Shown: positions 1 to 8,514, counted from the first letter of the stretch. The stretch: 64,000 bases of DNA from Bacillus sp. V2I10 (GCF_030817055.1 NZ_JAUSYV010000001.1:2380001-2444000); one strand, 5' to 3'. Program-made: numbers and translations. The notes: generated from the letters alone by a model not told the origin.

Positions 1-1
1 G

Positions 2-1423
2 ATGAGCATGTATGTAAAGAAAGCATCAGAAAATATATATTCATCGCTTCAACCGTTAGAAAACAATGAATACTATGAACTTTCATCAGCGCAGAAAAGG
101 TTGTATACACTGCATCAGATGGAGGGGATTGGTACAAGTTACAATATGCCGAGAGCAACTTTATTAGAGGGCGAAATCGATCTGGATAAACTAGAAAAAG
201 CTTTTTGTAAAATTGTAAAGATGCATGAGGCATTGCGTACTTCTTTTGAAGTAGTCGAAGGTGAACCCAAACAACGAATTCAAGAGAATGCGGAAGTTGA
301 AATCAAATATTCTGTTCTAGACGGAGACTTATTTCCTAATTCAAAGGGAGAACCTGCTGCTGAATTTATTAATTTAATTGATAAATTTATAACGCCTTTT
401 GACTTAAGCAAAGCACCTTTGGCCAGAATTATGGTCATTCGTTTACGTAGTGATAAACATGTACTGCTGACGGATATGCATCATTTGATTTCAGATGGGT
501 ATTCAGTCAGTATTATGTTAAACGAGTTATCAAAGTTGTATCAAGGACAGCAGTTACAGAAGAATCGTATCCAATATAAAGATTTTGCTGGGTGGCAGAA
601 CGAGTTTTTGAAAACTAGTGCTGCAAAAAAGCAGGAAGAGTATTGGTTAGATATACTTTCAGGAGATCTTCCAGTATTGAATATGCCAACGAATTTCCCT
701 AGACCACTCATGCAAAGCTTTGAAGGAGATCGTTTTATTTTTGAAGGAGGAAAGGACTTAAAGCAACGCTTAGATAAGCTGTGTTTGGAAACAGATACGA
801 CACTTTTTATGGTTTTATCGGCAACTTTTAGTATTCTTTTAGCCAAATATTCCTCACAGCAAGATATTATTGTAGGTTTGCCTATTTTAGGACGAACACA
901 TTCTGATTTAAAAAATACCATCGGCATGTTTGCCAATACTATTGCAATAAGAAGTTTCCCTAATGGGAATAAATCTTTCGCAACGTTCTTAACGGAGGTT
1001 AAAGAGCAGTTGCTTAAAGCGTATGATAATCAGGATTATCAGTTTGATATGCTCTTAGATAAATTGAAAATAAAGAGAGAGCCAGGAAGAAACCCTATAT
1101 TTTCTACAATGCTTGCTCTTCAAGATGTTCAAGTCAATGAGAATACCATTGGAAACATAAAATTGACTCCTATTAAATATAGAAATAAAATTTCTAAATT
1201 TGATCTATCGCTATTTGTGGAAAACGGGAAAGAAGACATTTCTTTCGAACTTGAATTTGCAAGTAATTTGTTTAAAATTGAAACGATTAAAAAATTCGCG
1301 AATGACTTTCTATTTATTCTGGACAAGGTTAGTTTCAATAGGGAAATAAAATTAGAAGAGATTAAGATTGAAGGATTAGTAGTTGAAAACACTGAAATTG
1401 AAAATGTTACTTTTCATTTCTAA
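2..1423 (+). CDS. Non-ribosomal peptide synthetase condensation domain, probable C-terminal end of a larger NRPS
   Basis: The protein is a single NRPS condensation (C) domain. It shows the acceptor-site motif HHLISDG at residues 160-166 (second His catalytic), YNMP at 47-50, MHEALRT at 74-80, YKDFAGWQ near 192-199 and IGMFANT near 307-313. In this family the domain joins an upstream carrier-bound acyl chain to a downstream aminoacyl group. The reading frame is open to the window edge, no ribosome binding site precedes the first ATG, and residues 1-25 look like the usual carrier-to-C linker. I therefore infer that it is the tail of a longer synthetase. The protein stops directly after the C domain, with no adenylation, carrier or thioesterase domain following, and the next 600 bases hold no NRPS gene. 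It is either a terminal C domain or a truncated assembly line. Confidence 0.85.
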   Translation: MSMYVKKASENIYSSLQPLENNEYYELSSAQKRLYTLHQMEGIGTSYNMPRATLLEGEIDLDKLEKAFCKIVKMHEALRTSFEVVEGEPKQRIQENAEVEIKYSVLDGDLFPNSKGEPAAEFINLIDKFITPFDLSKAPLARIMVIRLRSDKHVLLTDMHHLISDGYSVSIMLNELSKLYQGQQLQKNRIQYKDFAGWQNEFLKTSAAKKQEEYWLDILSGDLPVLNMPTNFPRPLMQSFEGDRFIFEGGKDLKQRLDKLCLETDTTLFMVLSATFSILLAKYSSQQDIIVGLPILGRTHSDLKNTIGMFANTIAIRSFPNGNKSFATFLTEVKEQLLKAYDNQDYQFDMLLDKLKIKREPGRNPIFSTMLALQDVQVNENTIGNIKLTPIKYRNKISKFDLSLFVENGKEDISFELEFASNLFKIETIKKFANDFLFILDKVSFNREIKLEEIKIEGLVVENTEIENVTFHF

Positions 1424-1448
1424 GACTAATAACTAAGTAGTTATCATT

Positions 1449-1491
1449 GAGGCTGTCCCTAAAGTATGACTTTTTGGAGGCCTCTTTTTTT
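1449..1491 (+). terminator. Rho-independent terminator after the NRPS gene
   Basis: An imperfect stem (GAGGC/GCCTC, TCC/GGA and AAAGT/ACTTT around an ATG loop) is followed by seven T residues, 26 bases after the NRPS stop. The 5' arm resembles hairpins often found at insertion-sequence ends, but no transposase sequence adjoins it. Confidence 0.65.
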
Positions 1492-2057
1492 ATACAATAA
1501 ATTAAATTACCATGACTGATTAACCGAAAGGAACGATTTTTTTTCCTATCCTGGAGCCATTTTACGAGTCAATAGTCAGCCATCTCAGCTAAATACTCGA
1601 TAAGATGCAGGGCGCGCATAGACAGTTAATGTTGGAGTGATCTTAATTCAACGCTCTGTTCATTTAGAATAGATACTAAGAGCGATTAACATCAGTCAAA
1701 AAATTAAATTACCACTATTATTAAACTTATTTTTTATAAATTTTAATAAATTTGATGTTCGCTGCTTTGTTGAATTCCGTATTTGCGTATTGGGAAGCTT
1801 TCAAAAAGGATAATGATTGTTAGTATTATTATGAAACTTTTTCCTTTTTCACTGCGTTAAACAATTGAAAATAAATAATAAGATTATCCGCCAAGTAATA
1901 GAGGGGGGGGAAACGATGGACATCGGTCATATTTCCCTAAAAAAGTGAGATATTGAGATGTCCTTAAGCGTTAGCAAAGGATAACAGCATCAAGAATAAT
2001 TATAAAGAAATTAAATTGTTTAAATTTATTTTTTTAATTTAAGGGAGGAAATTTATT
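1492..2057. other. Gene-poor intergenic stretch with one SD-led mini-ORF
   Basis: This AT-rich stretch holds no gene of normal length. A strong G-rich ribosome binding site at about 1901-1910 precedes a 10-codon ORF at 1916-1948 encoding MDIGHISLKK. It could be a decayed gene start or a leader peptide. I recognise no homology. The ribosome binding site GGGAGGAAA at about 2042-2050 belongs to the next gene. Confidence 0.4.
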
Positions 2058-2621
2058 ATGAATTTTAAAAAATCCTTTTTCTGTTTGTCAGCAGCTGGAA
2101 TCATTGCATTTCAAACTCTGCCATTAACAATTGCTGAGGCATCTAAGTCCACTCAATCGACCCATGAAATAAAAGCAGTAAGCGACCCATATCCTGGCCA
2201 TGTCATTAAATATGGGGATCGAGGACCTAATGTGCGTAAAGTACAAGATCGGCTAAACAAAAACAACGTCCCAATTTATGTAGATGGCATATTTGGTCAA
2301 ACAACGCTTAAAAAGGTAAAAGAATTTCAAATGCGCAGACATTTGAAAGCAGATGGGGTAGTAGGTCCCTCAACTTGGACCGCGCTTTATCATACAGAAT
2401 TCCCATATCCTGGTTATGTCGTTAAAATTGGGGATCGCGGCATAAATGTAACGAAAATCCAAGCGCGTCTTAATGACGCTGGGGGTTCGATTAAAGTGGA
2501 TGGTATTTTCGGTCCAAACACTCAACAAAAGGTGAAGGAGTTTCAAAAAAAATTCGGACTAAAAGTAGATGGAATTGTTGGGCCGGAAACCTGGGACATT
2601 CTATTTAATTATGAAGAATAG
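2058..2621 (+). CDS. Secreted protein with two peptidoglycan-binding (PG_binding_1) domains
   Basis: This 187-residue protein starts with a Sec signal peptide (KK, a hydrophobic stretch, AEA near residue 28). Two PG_binding_1 repeats follow, at about 50-112 and 119-184. Each has the GDRG.NV..IQ.RLN, VDGIFG..T...VKEFQ and DGVVG..TW signature. Such modules bind cell-wall glycan and usually target a hydrolase, but no catalytic domain is present here. It is therefore a stand-alone wall-binding protein or an inhibitor or targeting factor. It is monocistronic, with a long AT-rich upstream region and a terminator about 200 bases downstream. Confidence 0.9.
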   Translation: MNFKKSFFCLSAAGIIAFQTLPLTIAEASKSTQSTHEIKAVSDPYPGHVIKYGDRGPNVRKVQDRLNKNNVPIYVDGIFGQTTLKKVKEFQMRRHLKADGVVGPSTWTALYHTEFPYPGYVVKIGDRGINVTKIQARLNDAGGSIKVDGIFGPNTQQKVKEFQKKFGLKVDGIVGPETWDILFNYEE

Positions 2622-3100
2622 CCTTACTGTGAAGATGCTTTCATGAAACTCTGGTTTACCTAACTAACCTTTGATTTTGGAAATTATCACAGGTAATGAC
2701 AACATTAATCTATCTAGAATGGTATGTGGTTACCTGTCTAGGATTAAGGAGTCTGGAATAAAAAATGCCAAACCCTTGCTAAAAAAAATATAAAGAAAAA
2801 AAGAAAGATACACACAAATAGGTGATTTTCACCTCTTTTTTTTATGCAAAAACCATATAAAAGAAATATCTATCTCTTAAATATAATTTTAAGAAAAAAA
2901 TTATAAATCACCAATATGTATATCCGTATATATTGATAGGCGGAATTTGCCGATAGCCTTGAAAAGGAATTAGGGGTAAAAAACTTATAGAAAAAAGCCA
3001 ATTAGAATTCAAAAATACATAGAAGATTTATAAAGAAAATTGGATTTAACTTGCTGATTTATTCTACTTTTCACTTAATATGCAAGCTCTAAAATTCATT
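2622..3100. other. Intergenic region
   Basis: The stretch is AT-rich and contains no recognisable gene. The only structured element is the T-tailed hairpin at 2820-2843. Several short inverted repeats around 2690-2740 (GGTTACCTG and CAGGTAATG) could form a weak stem. Confidence 0.5.
2820..2843 (+). terminator. Rho-independent terminator
   Basis: AGGTGA and TCACCT arms around a short T loop are followed by a run of eight T residues. It is the likely end of the peptidoglycan-binding transcript. Confidence 0.7.
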
Positions 3101-3103
3101 TAT

Positions 3104-3165
3104 TTGACTTTAAAAAGAAAGTCCAGTAAATTAGTTGATAGGTCAAATATTGACCCATCAACTAA
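3104..3165 (+). promoter_or_regulatory. Promoter and palindromic MarR operator
   Basis: A -35 box TTGACT (3104-3109) and a -10 box TAAATT (3127-3132) lie 17 bases apart. Starting inside the -10 box, TTAGTTGATAGGTCAA (3131-3146) and TTGACCCATCAACTAA (3150-3165) form an inverted repeat matching at 15 of 16 positions around a 3-base spacer. Its position over the transcription start, just before a MarR gene, is what autorepression would require. Confidence 0.75.
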
Positions 3166-3188
3166 TTTTAAAAAGGAGGAGGGTGCAT

Positions 3189-3620
3189 TTGTCCTACTCA
3201 TGCAATGAGAATGAAAAAATAGTCTATCGATTATTTGAAATAAATAAGCTTACAATGCCTAAGTTTGAGCGGTGTACAGGGATCAGCCAATCAAGGCTGG
3301 AACTTTTGAATGAGCTTTATGAAGCAGATGAAATCAGCCAGACTGACCTGCAAAAGAAAGTAAACATTGATAATGCGGCTGTAACAAGGCATTTAAAGCA
3401 GCTCGAAGAAAAAGGAATGGTTACACGCCGAAAAAATCCTGCTGATAACCGAGTTACTTTTGTGAAGCTGACTGAAGATGGCCGAATGAAAATGATTGCT
3501 TATAAAGAAGAAAAACAGCGATTTATTTCAAATGTTTTAAAGGACTTTTCAGAAGAAGAACGTTCTTCTCTTTTAAAAATGCTTACTCGTATTCAAGGAA
3601 ATGTAGAGAAGATTCAGTAG
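3189..3620 (+). CDS. MarR-family transcriptional regulator (YdgJ-like)
   Basis: A winged-helix MarR repressor. The helix-turn-helix and wing are visible as ISQTDLQKK, AAVTRHLKQLEEKGMV and RRKNPADNRVTFVKLT. I chose the TTG at 3189 because AAGGAGGAG lies about eight bases upstream; the longer reading frame from 3135 would run through the operator and the ribosome binding site. The protein resembles B. subtilis YdgJ, which also neighbours the nitroreductase YdgI. MarR proteins of this kind often respond to quinones, electrophiles or oxidants. The gene is 46 bases ahead of the nitroreductase and probably autoregulates the three-gene operon through the palindrome at 3131-3165. Confidence 0.9.
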   Translation: MSYSCNENEKIVYRLFEINKLTMPKFERCTGISQSRLELLNELYEADEISQTDLQKKVNIDNAAVTRHLKQLEEKGMVTRRKNPADNRVTFVKLTEDGRMKMIAYKEEKQRFISNVLKDFSEEERSSLLKMLTRIQGNVEKIQ

Positions 3621-3666
3621 AAAAAAACTATACTCATCAAGACATGACATAAAAGGAGAATGAACC

Positions 3667-4302
3667 ATGAATAAAACATTAGTAAACGATTTTAAGGAAA
3701 TTGTAACTGGACGCCGATCCATTCGCAGCTATGATCCAAGCGTGAGAATCAGCAAAGAGGAAATGGCAGGAATGTTGACAGAAGCTGCGCTTGCACCGTC
3801 ATCTGTTAACTTGCAGCCATGGCGTTTTGTTGTCATTGACACGAATGAAGGAAAAGAAACACTTGCTCCACTGGCTAAATTTAATCAAAGACAAGTTAAG
3901 ACTTCTTCAGCTGTAATCGCTGTTTTTGCAGATATGCAAAGTGATTTATTCTTGGATGAAATTTATAATAAAGCAGTGGAAGAAGGGCACATGCCTTCAG
4001 AAGTAAGAGATCAGCAAGTGCCTGCAATAAAAGCTTCCATTGAAGCGATGACATTTGAACAAACGAAAGAAATGAATTTGATTGATGCAGGTTTAGTATC
4101 GATGCAGCTGATGCTGGTCGCTCGTGCACATGGTTATGACACGAACCCAATCGGCGGTTTTGAAAAAGATAAAATTGCTGAAGCTTTTGACTTAGATAAG
4201 AGCCGTTACTATCCTGTAATGCTGCTGTCAATCGGAAAAGCTGCTGAAGAGGGCTACAAATCTGTACGCCTGCCTATTGATGTCATTACTGAATGGAAGT
4301 AA
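3667..4302 (+). CDS. ydgI: Nitroreductase-family FMN oxidoreductase (YdgI-like)
   Basis: A 211-residue nitroreductase-fold protein closely resembling B. subtilis YdgI. Visible signatures are the FMN-phosphate site GRRSIRSYDP (16-25), APSSVNLQPWRF (43-54) and the C-terminal YDTNPIGG and LLSIGKA segments. The family reduces nitro compounds, quinones or similar electrophiles with NAD(P)H in the cytoplasm. A good ribosome binding site (AAAAGGAG) precedes the ATG. Lying between a MarR regulator and an antibiotic-biosynthesis-monooxygenase-type protein suggests quinone or electrophile detoxification. The true substrate cannot be read from sequence. Confidence 0.92.
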   Translation: MNKTLVNDFKEIVTGRRSIRSYDPSVRISKEEMAGMLTEAALAPSSVNLQPWRFVVIDTNEGKETLAPLAKFNQRQVKTSSAVIAVFADMQSDLFLDEIYNKAVEEGHMPSEVRDQQVPAIKASIEAMTFEQTKEMNLIDAGLVSMQLMLVARAHGYDTNPIGGFEKDKIAEAFDLDKSRYYPVMLLSIGKAAEEGYKSVRLPIDVITEWK

Positions 4303-4356
4303 TTATATTAGAAGCGTATGAATGACTAATAAAAACGAAATGGGGAAATAAAAAAG

Positions 4357-4653
4357 ATGATTATTATACATGCAGGTCTTCAAGTACAAGCTGAGAAAGA
4401 AAATGATTTTCTGCAAGAAACTCGCACTTTAATTGAAGCTTCAAGAGCTGAAAGCGGCAATATAACATATAATTTATTAAAAGATACAGAACAAGATTGT
4501 GCCTACACAATGGTGGAAGTATGGGAAAATAGTGAAGCAGTGGAAGCTCATAATACAACCGCACACTTCACTGATTTTGTAAGCAAAGCTCCACAATTTA
4601 TGGCAGCTCCGCTTCAAGTGAAAATGTTTGATGGTAAACCGCTAGAAAAATAA
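4357..4653 (+). CDS. Antibiotic-biosynthesis-monooxygenase (ABM) domain protein, YcnE-like
   Basis: A 98-residue dimeric alpha-beta-barrel (ABM superfamily) protein resembling B. subtilis YcnE. Recognisable parts are the N-terminal strand MIIIHAGLQVQAEKENDFL, the SRAESGNITYNL segment and the HNTTAHFTDFV helix. Family members act as small quinol monooxygenases or bind quinones and dicarbonyls. It is the last gene of the MarR operon and ends 30 bases before a terminator. Confidence 0.88.
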   Translation: MIIIHAGLQVQAEKENDFLQETRTLIEASRAESGNITYNLLKDTEQDCAYTMVEVWENSEAVEAHNTTAHFTDFVSKAPQFMAAPLQVKMFDGKPLEK

Positions 4654-4683
4654 ATAACTGATAAGATACAAAATAAGAAAAAA

Positions 4684-4717
4684 GAATGGACCGCTTCGGA
4701 GGTTCATTCTTTTTTTT
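4684..4717 (+). terminator. Rho-independent terminator of the MarR operon
   Basis: GAATGGACC and GGTTCATTC form a nine-pair stem with one G-T pair around GCTTCGGA, followed by eight T residues. Confidence 0.9.
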
Positions 4718-4725
4718 GAAAAGGG

Positions 4726-4784
4726 TTGTAAAACGCTTTCATAAACATTATAATTCAAATAAACCGATTTACTAAACCGATTTA
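4726..4784 (+). promoter_or_regulatory. KDG operon promoter with cre-like site and two KdgR operators
   Basis: TTGTAA (4726-4731) and TATAAT (4749-4754) are spaced 17 bases apart. GTAAAACGCTTTCA (4728-4741) overlaps the -35 box and matches the CcpA cre consensus at 12 of 14 positions. The palindrome TAAACCGATTTA occurs twice, at 4760-4771 and 4773-4784, directly after the -10 box. Position and palindromy fit LacI-type repression, and the same core recurs at 9616 and 10944. Confidence 0.8.
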
Positions 4785-4806
4785 TTAAAAAGAAAGGAGC
4801 ATTTCT

Positions 4807-5586
4807 TTGAATCATGTAATCATTCCGCTTAATGCTTTTGATAGAAAAGAAGTTTTAGAGAATGGGCAGCTTTCGTATATTAGCATCATCCAAGCATCGG
4901 GAGCTTACGGCGTTGAGATCAGAAGAGAATTATTTTCTGAACAAGATATACCCTTGAAACAGCTGAGGGAAAAGATTGCAGGTTCTTTGTTTACTGTCTA
5001 TTCCGCTCCTGTTGAACTCTGGAAAATGGATGGATCTCTTAATGATGAGAAGATTCAGATAATCAAAGAGGAGGCCCTGCTGCTTGGTGCGAGATGGGTG
5101 AAAGTATCGCTCGGCCACTACATAAAAGGCGTATCTGACTTAGAAAAAATGAATCAATTTTTAGATCAGTTTAATTCGTTGGAACTGCTGATTGAAAATG
5201 ATCAGACGCTGCATGGGGGGAATGTGGAAACCTTGAGGTCCTTTTTTGAAAGCGCTTCTATTGCATGCGTTCCAGTTAAGATGACATTCGATACAGGAAA
5301 CTGGTTTTTTACGAATGAAAAACCGATTGAAGCATTCGAAATGCTGAAAGATTATGTATCCTATTTGCATTTAAAGGATGTGGTTCAAACCGGCAGGGGA
5401 TTAGTTACTACTGAACTATCAAACAGTGAAACTGCTGATTGGCGAAAGGTGGCAGAACAGCTGCCGGAAAATCTTCCTAGAGCACTGGAATTTCCGATTC
5501 ATCCTGTCAGCCGTCTGAAAGAGTTTATAGAAATGGTCAATACCAAAATATCAAAAAGGAAAGGTGAGGCTGTATGCAAAAGTTAG
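4807..5586 (+). CDS. Sugar phosphate isomerase/epimerase family TIM-barrel protein
   Basis: A 259-residue xylose-isomerase-like TIM barrel. Candidate metal ligands lie in IENDQ, FDTGNWF, YLHLKD and ALEFPI, the usual Glu-Asp-His-Glu set. The start is TTG, six to eight bases after AAAGGAG; no in-frame ATG lies nearby. It is the first gene of an operon with kdgK (13-base overlap), an MFS transporter and kdgA. It therefore probably converts a hexuronate-derived sugar acid into an intermediate entering the KDG route. The substrate is unknown to me. The family also includes epimerases, dehydratases and endonuclease IV-like folds. Confidence 0.8.
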   Translation: MNHVIIPLNAFDRKEVLENGQLSYISIIQASGAYGVEIRRELFSEQDIPLKQLREKIAGSLFTVYSAPVELWKMDGSLNDEKIQIIKEEALLLGARWVKVSLGHYIKGVSDLEKMNQFLDQFNSLELLIENDQTLHGGNVETLRSFFESASIACVPVKMTFDTGNWFFTNEKPIEAFEMLKDYVSYLHLKDVVQTGRGLVTTELSNSETADWRKVAEQLPENLPRALEFPIHPVSRLKEFIEMVNTKISKRKGEAVCKS

Positions 5587-6521
5587 ATGTAGTCACGTTC
5601 GGTGAAGCGATGGCACTGTTTATGGCAGAAAATCCAGGACCGTTAGATGAAGTCCGGCACTTTACAAGGGAGCTCGCTGGTGCTGAAACCAATGTTGCGA
5701 TTGGGCTCGCAAGACTCGGACTGAAATCAGGCTGGGCAAGCAAGGTTGGAGCTGATGCCTTTGGAACTTTTATTATGAAAAGGCTTGCAGAAGAGAATGT
5801 GAATGTTGATCATGTTTTTAAAGATGACCGCTATCCAACGGGATTTCAGCTCAAAGAAAAAGCATTGAAGGGAGATCCTGCGGTTCAATATTTCCGCAAA
5901 GGCTCAGCTGCAAGCTTTATGAGTGCTGATGATTTTCAGAAGGACTATTTTAGCAGCGCCAGGCATCTTCATATGACTGGAATCCCTCTCGCTATTTCAA
6001 AACATACTCGCTCGTTTGCCCAAAAAACTTTAACTCATATGAAAGAAGCGGGGCGCACTGTCAGTTTTGATCCTAACCTGAGACCGACATTATGGGCCTC
6101 GCAGCAGGAAATGATTGAAGTAGTGAACGAGTTTGCTTTTAAAGCTGACTATGTCCTTCCCGGCATATCAGAAGGTGAACTACTTACAGGATACAGCAGC
6201 ACGCGTGATATAGCCTCCTTTTATTTAGAAAAAGGAGTCAGTCTTGTTGTGATCAAGCTTGGCGAACAAGGTGCATTTTATAAAAACCATTCAGAAGAAG
6301 GCACAGTGAAGCCATTTGAAGTTGAAAAAGTGGTTGATACAGTTGGAGCGGGAGATGGATTTGCGGTCGGCCTGATCAGCGGTCTGATTGAGGAGCTATC
6401 GCTCAAAGAAGCTGTACTCAGGGGGAATGCCATTGGTTCTTTGGCCGTTCAATCCCCTGGAGACAATGACGGATACCCTGATCGTCAGACACTAATCGAT
6501 TATATGAATTTACCTATTTAA
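5574..6521 (+). CDS. kdgK: 2-dehydro-3-deoxygluconokinase (KDG kinase)
   Basis: A PfkB-family kinase of 315 residues that phosphorylates KDG to KDPG with ATP. The N-terminal GEAMALF, the glycine-rich AGAETNVAIGLARLG and the C-terminal catalytic DTVGAGDGFAVG motif (Asp as general base) are present. The FDPNLRPTLW segment is typical of KDG kinases rather than ribokinases. The gene overlaps the upstream isomerase by 13 bases and has AAAGGTGAGG as ribosome binding site. Together with kdgA it forms the lower Entner-Doudoroff branch giving pyruvate and glyceraldehyde-3-phosphate. Confidence 0.93.
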   Translation: MQKLDVVTFGEAMALFMAENPGPLDEVRHFTRELAGAETNVAIGLARLGLKSGWASKVGADAFGTFIMKRLAEENVNVDHVFKDDRYPTGFQLKEKALKGDPAVQYFRKGSAASFMSADDFQKDYFSSARHLHMTGIPLAISKHTRSFAQKTLTHMKEAGRTVSFDPNLRPTLWASQQEMIEVVNEFAFKADYVLPGISEGELLTGYSSTRDIASFYLEKGVSLVVIKLGEQGAFYKNHSEEGTVKPFEVEKVVDTVGAGDGFAVGLISGLIEELSLKEAVLRGNAIGSLAVQSPGDNDGYPDRQTLIDYMNLPI

Positions 6522-6533
6522 GGAGGGCTTACG

Positions 6534-7820
6534 ATGAAGCAAACATTGGCAAAACAAAGATGGATCCGGTTAATACCAGTTGTTTTTATCACATACAGCC
6601 TTGCCTACTTAGACCGGGCGAACTATGCGTTCGGCGCTGCAGGCGGAATGGCGCAGGATCTCCAGATTACTCCTGCCATCTCCTCATTGCTTGGATCTCT
6701 TTTCTTTTTAGGCTATTTCTTTTTCCAAGTTCCCGGAGCTCATTATGCCGAAAAGAAAAGTGCCAAAGTCCTGATTTTCTGGTCGTTAATTGCTTGGGGG
6801 GCACTTGCAACCGCAACAGGAATGGTTTCAAATGTTAATTTCTTATTTATCATCAGATTTATGCTAGGAGTTGTAGAAAGTGCTGTAATGCCGGCTATGC
6901 TTGTCTTTTTAAGTCACTGGTTCACTAAAGCAGAACGTTCACGTGCCAATACATTCCTTATCCTTGGAAATCCGGTAACTGTTTTATGGATGTCGATCGT
7001 TTCAGGTTATTTATTGGAAGCGTATGGCTGGAGATGGATGTTTATTATTGAGGGACTTCCAGCGGTTATTTGGGCCTTTTTATGGTGGAAGCTTGTGTTT
7101 GATCATCCTAAAGATGCTAAATGGCTGAGCGCAAAAGAAAAAGCCGACCTTCAGGCTGCCCTTGAAAAAGAACAGGAAGGGATCAAACCCGTTAAAAACT
7201 ACCGAGAAGCGTTCAAATCGAAAGTTGTTATTTTACTGGCTGCTCAATACGCTCTATGGAGTGTTGGACTTTACGGATTCGTCATGTGGCTTCCTTCTAT
7301 TATAAAAGCAGCCCCGAATATGAGCATTGTTCAAACGGGTTGGCTATCAGCAGTCCCTTATGTTTTGGCCGTCATCCTTATGCTTACAGCTTCGCATTTT
7401 TCAGATAAGCTGCAAAAACGGAAAGAATTTGTCTGGCCGTTCCTGTTTATCGGTGCAATTGCCTTTTATGCATCGTACTTGATTGGACCGGATCACTTCT
7501 GGGTCAGCTTCGTCTTGCTTATTATAGCTGGAGGCGCAATGTACGCTCCATATGGACCGTTTTTCGCGATCATTCCAGAGATTCTTCCGCGAAATGTGGC
7601 TGGCGGTGCGATGGCCTTAATCAATTCAATGGGTGCGCTCGGATCATTTGTCGGATCTTATGTCGTTGGATATTTGAACGGTTCTACCGGGGGTTTCGCG
7701 GCTTCTTACATCTTTATGGCCGGGTCGTTGCTGCTGTCCGCCATTTTAACAATTATTGCAACGAAACAGGCAAAAGTAAAGCATATAAGACAGTCCAACA
7801 TTAATACGAATATTTCATAA
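6534..7820 (+). CDS. MFS transporter, anion:cation symporter (hexuronate/sugar-acid type)
   Basis: A 428-residue polytopic membrane protein with about 12 helices. The start RWIRLIPVVFITYSLAYLDR and the loop between helices 2 and 3 (QVPGAHYAEKKSAKVL) are typical of the ACS family (ExuT, GudP and related carriers) that import hexuronates, aldarates or KDG. The start has a strong AAGGAGG. Its place between kdgK and kdgA implies that it carries the sugar acid this operon degrades. It is not of the KdgT permease family used by the B. subtilis kdg operon, so the imported compound may differ. Confidence 0.9.
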   Translation: MKQTLAKQRWIRLIPVVFITYSLAYLDRANYAFGAAGGMAQDLQITPAISSLLGSLFFLGYFFFQVPGAHYAEKKSAKVLIFWSLIAWGALATATGMVSNVNFLFIIRFMLGVVESAVMPAMLVFLSHWFTKAERSRANTFLILGNPVTVLWMSIVSGYLLEAYGWRWMFIIEGLPAVIWAFLWWKLVFDHPKDAKWLSAKEKADLQAALEKEQEGIKPVKNYREAFKSKVVILLAAQYALWSVGLYGFVMWLPSIIKAAPNMSIVQTGWLSAVPYVLAVILMLTASHFSDKLQKRKEFVWPFLFIGAIAFYASYLIGPDHFWVSFVLLIIAGGAMYAPYGPFFAIIPEILPRNVAGGAMALINSMGALGSFVGSYVVGYLNGSTGGFAASYIFMAGSLLLSAILTIIATKQAKVKHIRQSNINTNIS

Positions 7821-7840
7821 TAGACTGGGGAGTGGAGAAA

Positions 7841-8500
7841 ATGGGAGTAACTGAAATCAGAAACCGCGGGGTTGTAGCTGTCATAAGAGGAGCAACGCCT
7901 GAATCCATTATTTCGATTGGCAATGCTTTAAAAGACGGCGGTGTCACTGCCCTTGAAATTACAATGGAAACGCCAAGAGCAGCGTCTGTTATTGAGGCTG
8001 CAGCGGCATACTTTGGAGACGAAGTGCTTGTTGGAGCAGGGACCGTCCTCGATCCGGAAACTGCACGGATGGCCATACTTTCAGGAGCAGAATTTATTTT
8101 TTCACCAACTGTACGTAAAGAAACAATTACTATGGCTAAACGCTATGGCGTCATTAGTGTACCAGGGGCATTTACACCGACGGAAATTCTTACTGCCTAT
8201 GAATATGGAGCAGATTTAATTAAAGTTTTCCCTGCTGATGCTTTTGGACCTTCCTATTTAAAAAATATTGCAGGACCGCTGCCGCATATCCCGCTGATGC
8301 CGACAGGCGGGGTTGATCTTCATAACACTGCTGATTATATGAAAGCAGGAGCTGTTGCGGTTGGGGTAGGAAGTACCCTTGTGAATACGAAAAAACCATT
8401 AACGGAAGAAGCTCTTCTTAATATAAAAGAAAAAGCTGCAGATTTTATCAATGAAGTAAAGAAGGCAAGAGAAGAAATCCAAATGGCCGCTCGGTTTTGA
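7841..8500 (+). CDS. kdgA: KDPG aldolase (2-dehydro-3-deoxyphosphogluconate aldolase)
   Basis: A class I TIM-barrel aldolase cleaving KDPG to pyruvate and glyceraldehyde-3-phosphate. Motifs seen are VAVIRG, the catalytic Glu segment ALEITMETP, GAGTVLDPE, and the Schiff-base Lys in LIKVFPAD followed by GPLPHIPLMPTGGV. I prefer the ATG at 7841, eight bases after GGGGAG; the in-frame GTG at 7832 overlaps that ribosome binding site. It is the last gene of the KDG operon and its stop lies inside a hairpin. Confidence 0.93.
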   Translation: MGVTEIRNRGVVAVIRGATPESIISIGNALKDGGVTALEITMETPRAASVIEAAAAYFGDEVLVGAGTVLDPETARMAILSGAEFIFSPTVRKETITMAKRYGVISVPGAFTPTEILTAYEYGADLIKVFPADAFGPSYLKNIAGPLPHIPLMPTGGVDLHNTADYMKAGAVAVGVGSTLVNTKKPLTEEALLNIKEKAADFINEVKKAREEIQMAARF

Positions 8501-8514
8501 GCGGCTGCGTTTTT
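8486..8514 (+). terminator. Terminator or attenuator between kdgA and kdgR
   Basis: GCCGCTC and GAGCGGC pair perfectly around GGTTTT, followed by TGCGTTTTT. The stem includes the kdgA stop codon. Some read-through into kdgR is plausible, since no clear separate promoter is visible. Confidence 0.65.

Noticed and set aside
541..936. 131-codon minus-strand frame inside the NRPS gene
   Set aside because: It is a shadow of the condensation domain coding strand with no start context or recognisable motif.
1449..1491. Insertion-sequence end
   Set aside because: The hairpin resembles IS-associated ends, but no transposase or matching second end is visible; terminator is the simpler reading.
6534..7820. 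KdgT-type KDG permease
   Set aside because: Sequence is clearly MFS (ACS family), not the KdgT permease family.
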